Source: Candidatus Stahliibacteriota bacterium (lineage in GTDB: Bacteria; Hydrothermota; Tepidihabitantia; SM23-42). From it: a DNA stretch of 41,500 bases. How positions within the stretch are numbered: position 1 is the first letter of the stretch; every line of letters starts with the position of its first letter. A program made the translations under genes and the position numbers. Of this stretch, positions 39,320 to 41,500 are shown piece by piece. Below the pieces are notes generated by a model. It was given only the letters and a program-made list of their open reading frames with translations, had not been told where the DNA came from and did no database searches. Location of the stretch: contig JAUVZL010000019.1 in the NCBI GenBank assembly GCA_030602565.1, positions 1 through 41,500 on the forward strand, read 5' to 3'.

Positions 39320-40182
39320 AATTCATTGAAAGATTAACGACAATTGACCGACGTATTATTTACATCATTCTCGCAATTGTAGTCCTAATCCCTTTGATCT
39401 CCCGTTCTCCAGAAAGAGTTAGAGTAATGCTGCCGGTTGAGAAACTGTACAATGCAGTAGATACAATCCCTGAAGACAAGGTATTGATTATTGACTTTGG
39501 ATATGCTCCTCAAGACATGCCTGAGCTCGAACCAATGGGATTTGCGCTCCTGCGCCATGCCTTTGAAAAAAGAATAAAGGTCCTTGCTTTGTGTCTCTAT
39601 GTCCAACCCCTTGGTCTTGCACAAAAAGCCTTAACTGAGGTAACTGAAGAATTCAATTCTGTAGCGCAGACTAATGCTGATAGCATTATCTATGGAAGAG
39701 ACTATGTGTTTCTTGGTTGGCAGCCTCCGCCGCTCATTCCCATGCTCGGTATGGGGATCAGTATCACCAATGTCTATACAGCTGACTATTATGGCAATAA
39801 AACCGATACTCTACCATTAATGAGAGATGTAAAAAACTATAATGACGTCGCATTGCTTGTCTCACTGAGTGCTGGTTCTATCCCAAGACATTGGATTGCC
39901 TATGCGCAGAACAGATTCGGGGTAGCAGTGGCAGCTGGTGTTACTGCAGTCTCAGCTGCAGATTTTTACCAGTACTATCAGACCGGTCAGTTCACAGGAT
40001 TGATGGCTGGGATGAAAGGCGCAGCAGAATATGAAGAGCTGGTTGAAACCCGTTTGAATATTAAGGAAAGCAGAAAAGCAAGTGAGGCTTTACCTTCACT
40101 GACCTATGGGCATCTTGTCATGATCGCCTTCATTATTGTCGGTAATATCGGATATTTCATGCAAAGAAGGAGGCGAAAATGA
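39316..40182 (+). CDS. Bitopic protein with extracytoplasmic domain, DUF6754 operon
   Basis: 288 residues. An N-terminal helix (about 14-29) and a C-terminal helix (about 262-280) ending in the basic tail QRRRRK enclose an alpha/beta domain with alternating strands and helices (KVLIIDFGYAPQDM, RIKVLALCLYVQPLG, DYVFLGWQPPPLIPMLGMG, DVALLVSLSAGSIPRHW, AVAAGVTAVSAADFYQYY). No known family. ATGA overlaps on both sides imply strict coupling and fixed stoichiometry with its neighbours. Confidence 0.72.
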   Translation: MKFIERLTTIDRRIIYIILAIVVLIPLISRSPERVRVMLPVEKLYNAVDTIPEDKVLIIDFGYAPQDMPELEPMGFALLRHAFEKRIKVLALCLYVQPLGLAQKALTEVTEEFNSVAQTNADSIIYGRDYVFLGWQPPPLIPMLGMGISITNVYTADYYGNKTDTLPLMRDVKNYNDVALLVSLSAGSIPRHWIAYAQNRFGVAVAAGVTAVSAADFYQYYQTGQFTGLMAGMKGAAEYEELVETRLNIKESRKASEALPSLTYGHLVMIAFIIVGNIGYFMQRRRRK

Positions 40183-40820
40183 ATATCTCTTCTGACCCCT
40201 GGGTTTGGATTGCAGCTCTTTTAAGTCTTGCAATCTTTTCTTTCCTCTATAAAGAAAACCCGTTCTACAGGATTGCCGAACATCTGTTTATAGGTGTCGC
40301 GAACGGATATGCAGTAACATTCTACTACCATAATATCCTGGTGCCGACTCTCTTTGATCCCCTATTTCGACAGGGCAGGCTTTTGTACATTATCCCATTT
40401 ATTATTGGAATCCTGTATTTCACACGATTTATACCAAGAATCTCCTGGCTTGTGCGGATTCCAATCGGCATAACAATAGGATATTATGTAGGCGCGTCCA
40501 TACCAGCCACAACACAGGCATTTATTATAAAACAGATACAGGGAACGGTTTTGACCTCAACAAACTTCCAGGCATGGAATGCCGGCTCATGGGGAATCGT
40601 TTGGTCCGTAATAGTCTTCATAGGAGTATTTTGTTCCCTATCTTATTTCTACTTCTCAAAGGAACACAAGGGCGTATTAGGCGTGAGCTCTCGCATAGGA
40701 ATTCTATTTGTGATGATCGGGTTTGGTGCGGCATTTGGTTATACGGTCATGGCACGTATCAGCCTTTTGATTGGCAGACTACAGTTCTTATTAGGAGATT
40801 GGTTGGGGATAATACAGTAG
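40179..40820 (+). CDS. Multi-helix membrane protein, last gene of the DUF6754 operon
   Basis: 213 residues with about six hydrophobic helices (about 8-22, 32-50, 66-82, 88-106, 132-152, 163-205 in two parts). It contains LYKENPFYRIAEHLFIGVANGYAVTFYYHN, which looks conserved in character, and ends in FLLGDWLGIIQ. No family recognised. ATGA overlap with the previous gene. A repeat array starts 5 bases after the stop. Confidence 0.72.
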   Translation: MNISSDPWVWIAALLSLAIFSFLYKENPFYRIAEHLFIGVANGYAVTFYYHNILVPTLFDPLFRQGRLLYIIPFIIGILYFTRFIPRISWLVRIPIGITIGYYVGASIPATTQAFIIKQIQGTVLTSTNFQAWNAGSWGIVWSVIVFIGVFCSLSYFYFSKEHKGVLGVSSRIGILFVMIGFGAAFGYTVMARISLLIGRLQFLLGDWLGIIQ

Positions 40821-40824
40821 AGTA

Positions 40825-41150
40825 GACACGCTCTGCTGGAGACACATCCGCATGAAGCGGATTGAAGACATGTTTCACTGAAGACACGCCCGCCACGCAG
40901 CATGGCGGGCTGAAAACACGCTAACGCTGCAGACACGCTGCGCTGGAGCAAATAGAGAAATGGAGAATGGGAGAAACGGTGAAAGGGAGTATCGGCGACA
41001 AGAGGTATAGCTGCTTCGCAGCGGTAGAGAGCCCTACGCTGGAATCATGTTCGCATTCGCGAACTGAAGACACACTTCGTTGAAGACACGCCTTTGGCTG
41101 AAGACACATCCGCCACGCAGCATGGCGGACTGGAGAAGCGCTGCGCACGG
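40825..41150. repeat. Connector-hairpin array (GAAGACACR family)
   Basis: About eleven head-to-tail units of 16-32 bases, each opening with GACACG, GACACA or a close variant, carrying a different palindrome and closing with CTGAA or CTGGA. Palindromes include ATCCGC/GCGGAT (40846-40862), GCCCGCC/GGCGGGC (about 40888-40910), GCTGC-ttc-GCAGC (41010-41022), GTTCGC/GCGAAC (about 41049-41064), CTTC/GAAG, GCC-ttt-GGC and TCCGCC/GGCGGA (41109-41129). It is interrupted at 40948-40989 by the 47-base repeat also found at 8009-8055. Confidence 0.87.
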
Positions 41151-41175
41151 GACAAGATTTAAAATGTAGTCGTCT

Positions 41176-41320
41176 CTGCCTGTGCGTCGCACGCAGACAG
41201 GTGATTTATCAGACTGCTCGATGAATCCAGCTCTTTTGTAAAAGGGCGGGATGAATCGAGCAACTACTAACCTTTTAAACGCTATTAACGATCGAAATGT
41301 CCTTAATAACTTAATTACTT
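41176..41320. repeat. Mixed hairpin repeats
   Basis: CCTGTGCG-tcg-CACGCAGACAGG-type hairpin (41178-41202), CTCGATGAATCC...GGATGAATCGAG with CAACTAC connector (41217-41266, the 35.7-kb family), and a TTTTAAACGCTATTAACGAT-type repeat (41272-41308). No gene supported from 40821 to the window end. Confidence 0.75.
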
Positions 41321-41323
41321 AAT

Positions 41324-41440
41324 CAGGCTGTTGAAAAAGTCATTTTTCACTGGAGTAGAGCATTTATGCTCGTGAAAACTGATGAAATTTCATTGCTTTT
41401 GACGGGGCTAAAGCCCCTACTCCACTAAATCAACAGCCTG
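41324..41440. mobile_element. MITE-like element with CAGGCTGTTGA terminal inverted repeats
   Basis: 117 bp. Termini CAGGCTGTTGA (41324-41334) and TCAACAGCCTG (41430-41440) are perfect inverted repeats, flanked by AAT on both sides (possible 3-bp target duplication). Inside, GGAGTAG/CTACTCC, GAGCAT-tt-ATGCTC, ATGAAATTTCAT and GGGGCT-aa-AGCCCC make nested hairpins. No coding capacity. Confidence 0.8.
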
Positions 41441-41500
41441 AATTACTCAGTTACTGTTTTATGCCTTACCGTATGATCACTAATGAACGCGAAACCTTCT

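Overview
The window looks like a chromosomal fragment from an uncultivated Gram-negative bacterium. I infer a WOR-3/Stahlbacteria- or Cloacimonetes-like lineage on the edge of the FCB group. The reasons are secreted proteins ending in a T9SS-type (Por secretion tail-like) sorting domain, FG-GAP/VCBS and SPOR proteins, lipoproteins with clear lipoboxes, a large bacterial SRP RNA with an Alu domain, and DAP-based cell-wall metabolism. The taxonomic guess rests on family recollection, not on a search.

Layout. 1-1600: an IS630-type transposase tail, palindromic repeats, and a tRNA-Arg gene whose anticodon loop is interrupted by 39 nt. 1639-7997 (+): a housekeeping run of a Crp/Fnr-type regulator, prfA, prmC, nadK, recN, a pgsA-like gene and dapF, mostly overlapping. 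8382-14804 (-): a lipoprotein, ornithine aminotransferase (rocD), a YfhO-like membrane giant, an LPG-synthase-TM protein and a methyltransferase. 14925-23991 (+): a TPR-LamG protein, an FG-GAP protein, a class III aminotransferase coupled to a phosphohexomutase, and a secreted agmatine-deiminase-like enzyme. 24204-28881 (-): ebfC, dnaX, the SRP RNA, an orphan substrate-binding protein and a TPR lipoprotein. 29269-31602 (+): SPOR protein, ridA, rnc. 31972-33807 (-): an ABC-F ATPase. 34039-35688 (+): a likely outer-membrane barrel protein. 36283-37330: a MazG-like gene and a DUF559 endonuclease embedded in palindromic repeats. 37565-40820 (+): a four-gene membrane operon of unknown function.

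The intergenic DNA is the most unusual part. It is packed with several families of small hairpin elements whose arms change in a compensatory way while loops or connectors stay constant. They include two connector-hairpin arrays (35737-36010 and 40825-41150), two MITE-like elements with CAGGCTG termini, a 77-79 bp triplication, and a CCTCACCCTAACCC palindrome family that surrounds a DUF559 endonuclease ORF and a truncated second copy of its 3' end. One such hairpin may be what interrupts the tRNA.

Eleven promoters can be read by eye. All have a TTGAcx -35 and a TATAAT-like -10 separated by exactly 16 bp. Three lie so close to the start codon that their transcripts would be leaderless or nearly so. 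Without tools, family names are from motif recognition and memory; hairpins were found by reading inverted repeats.
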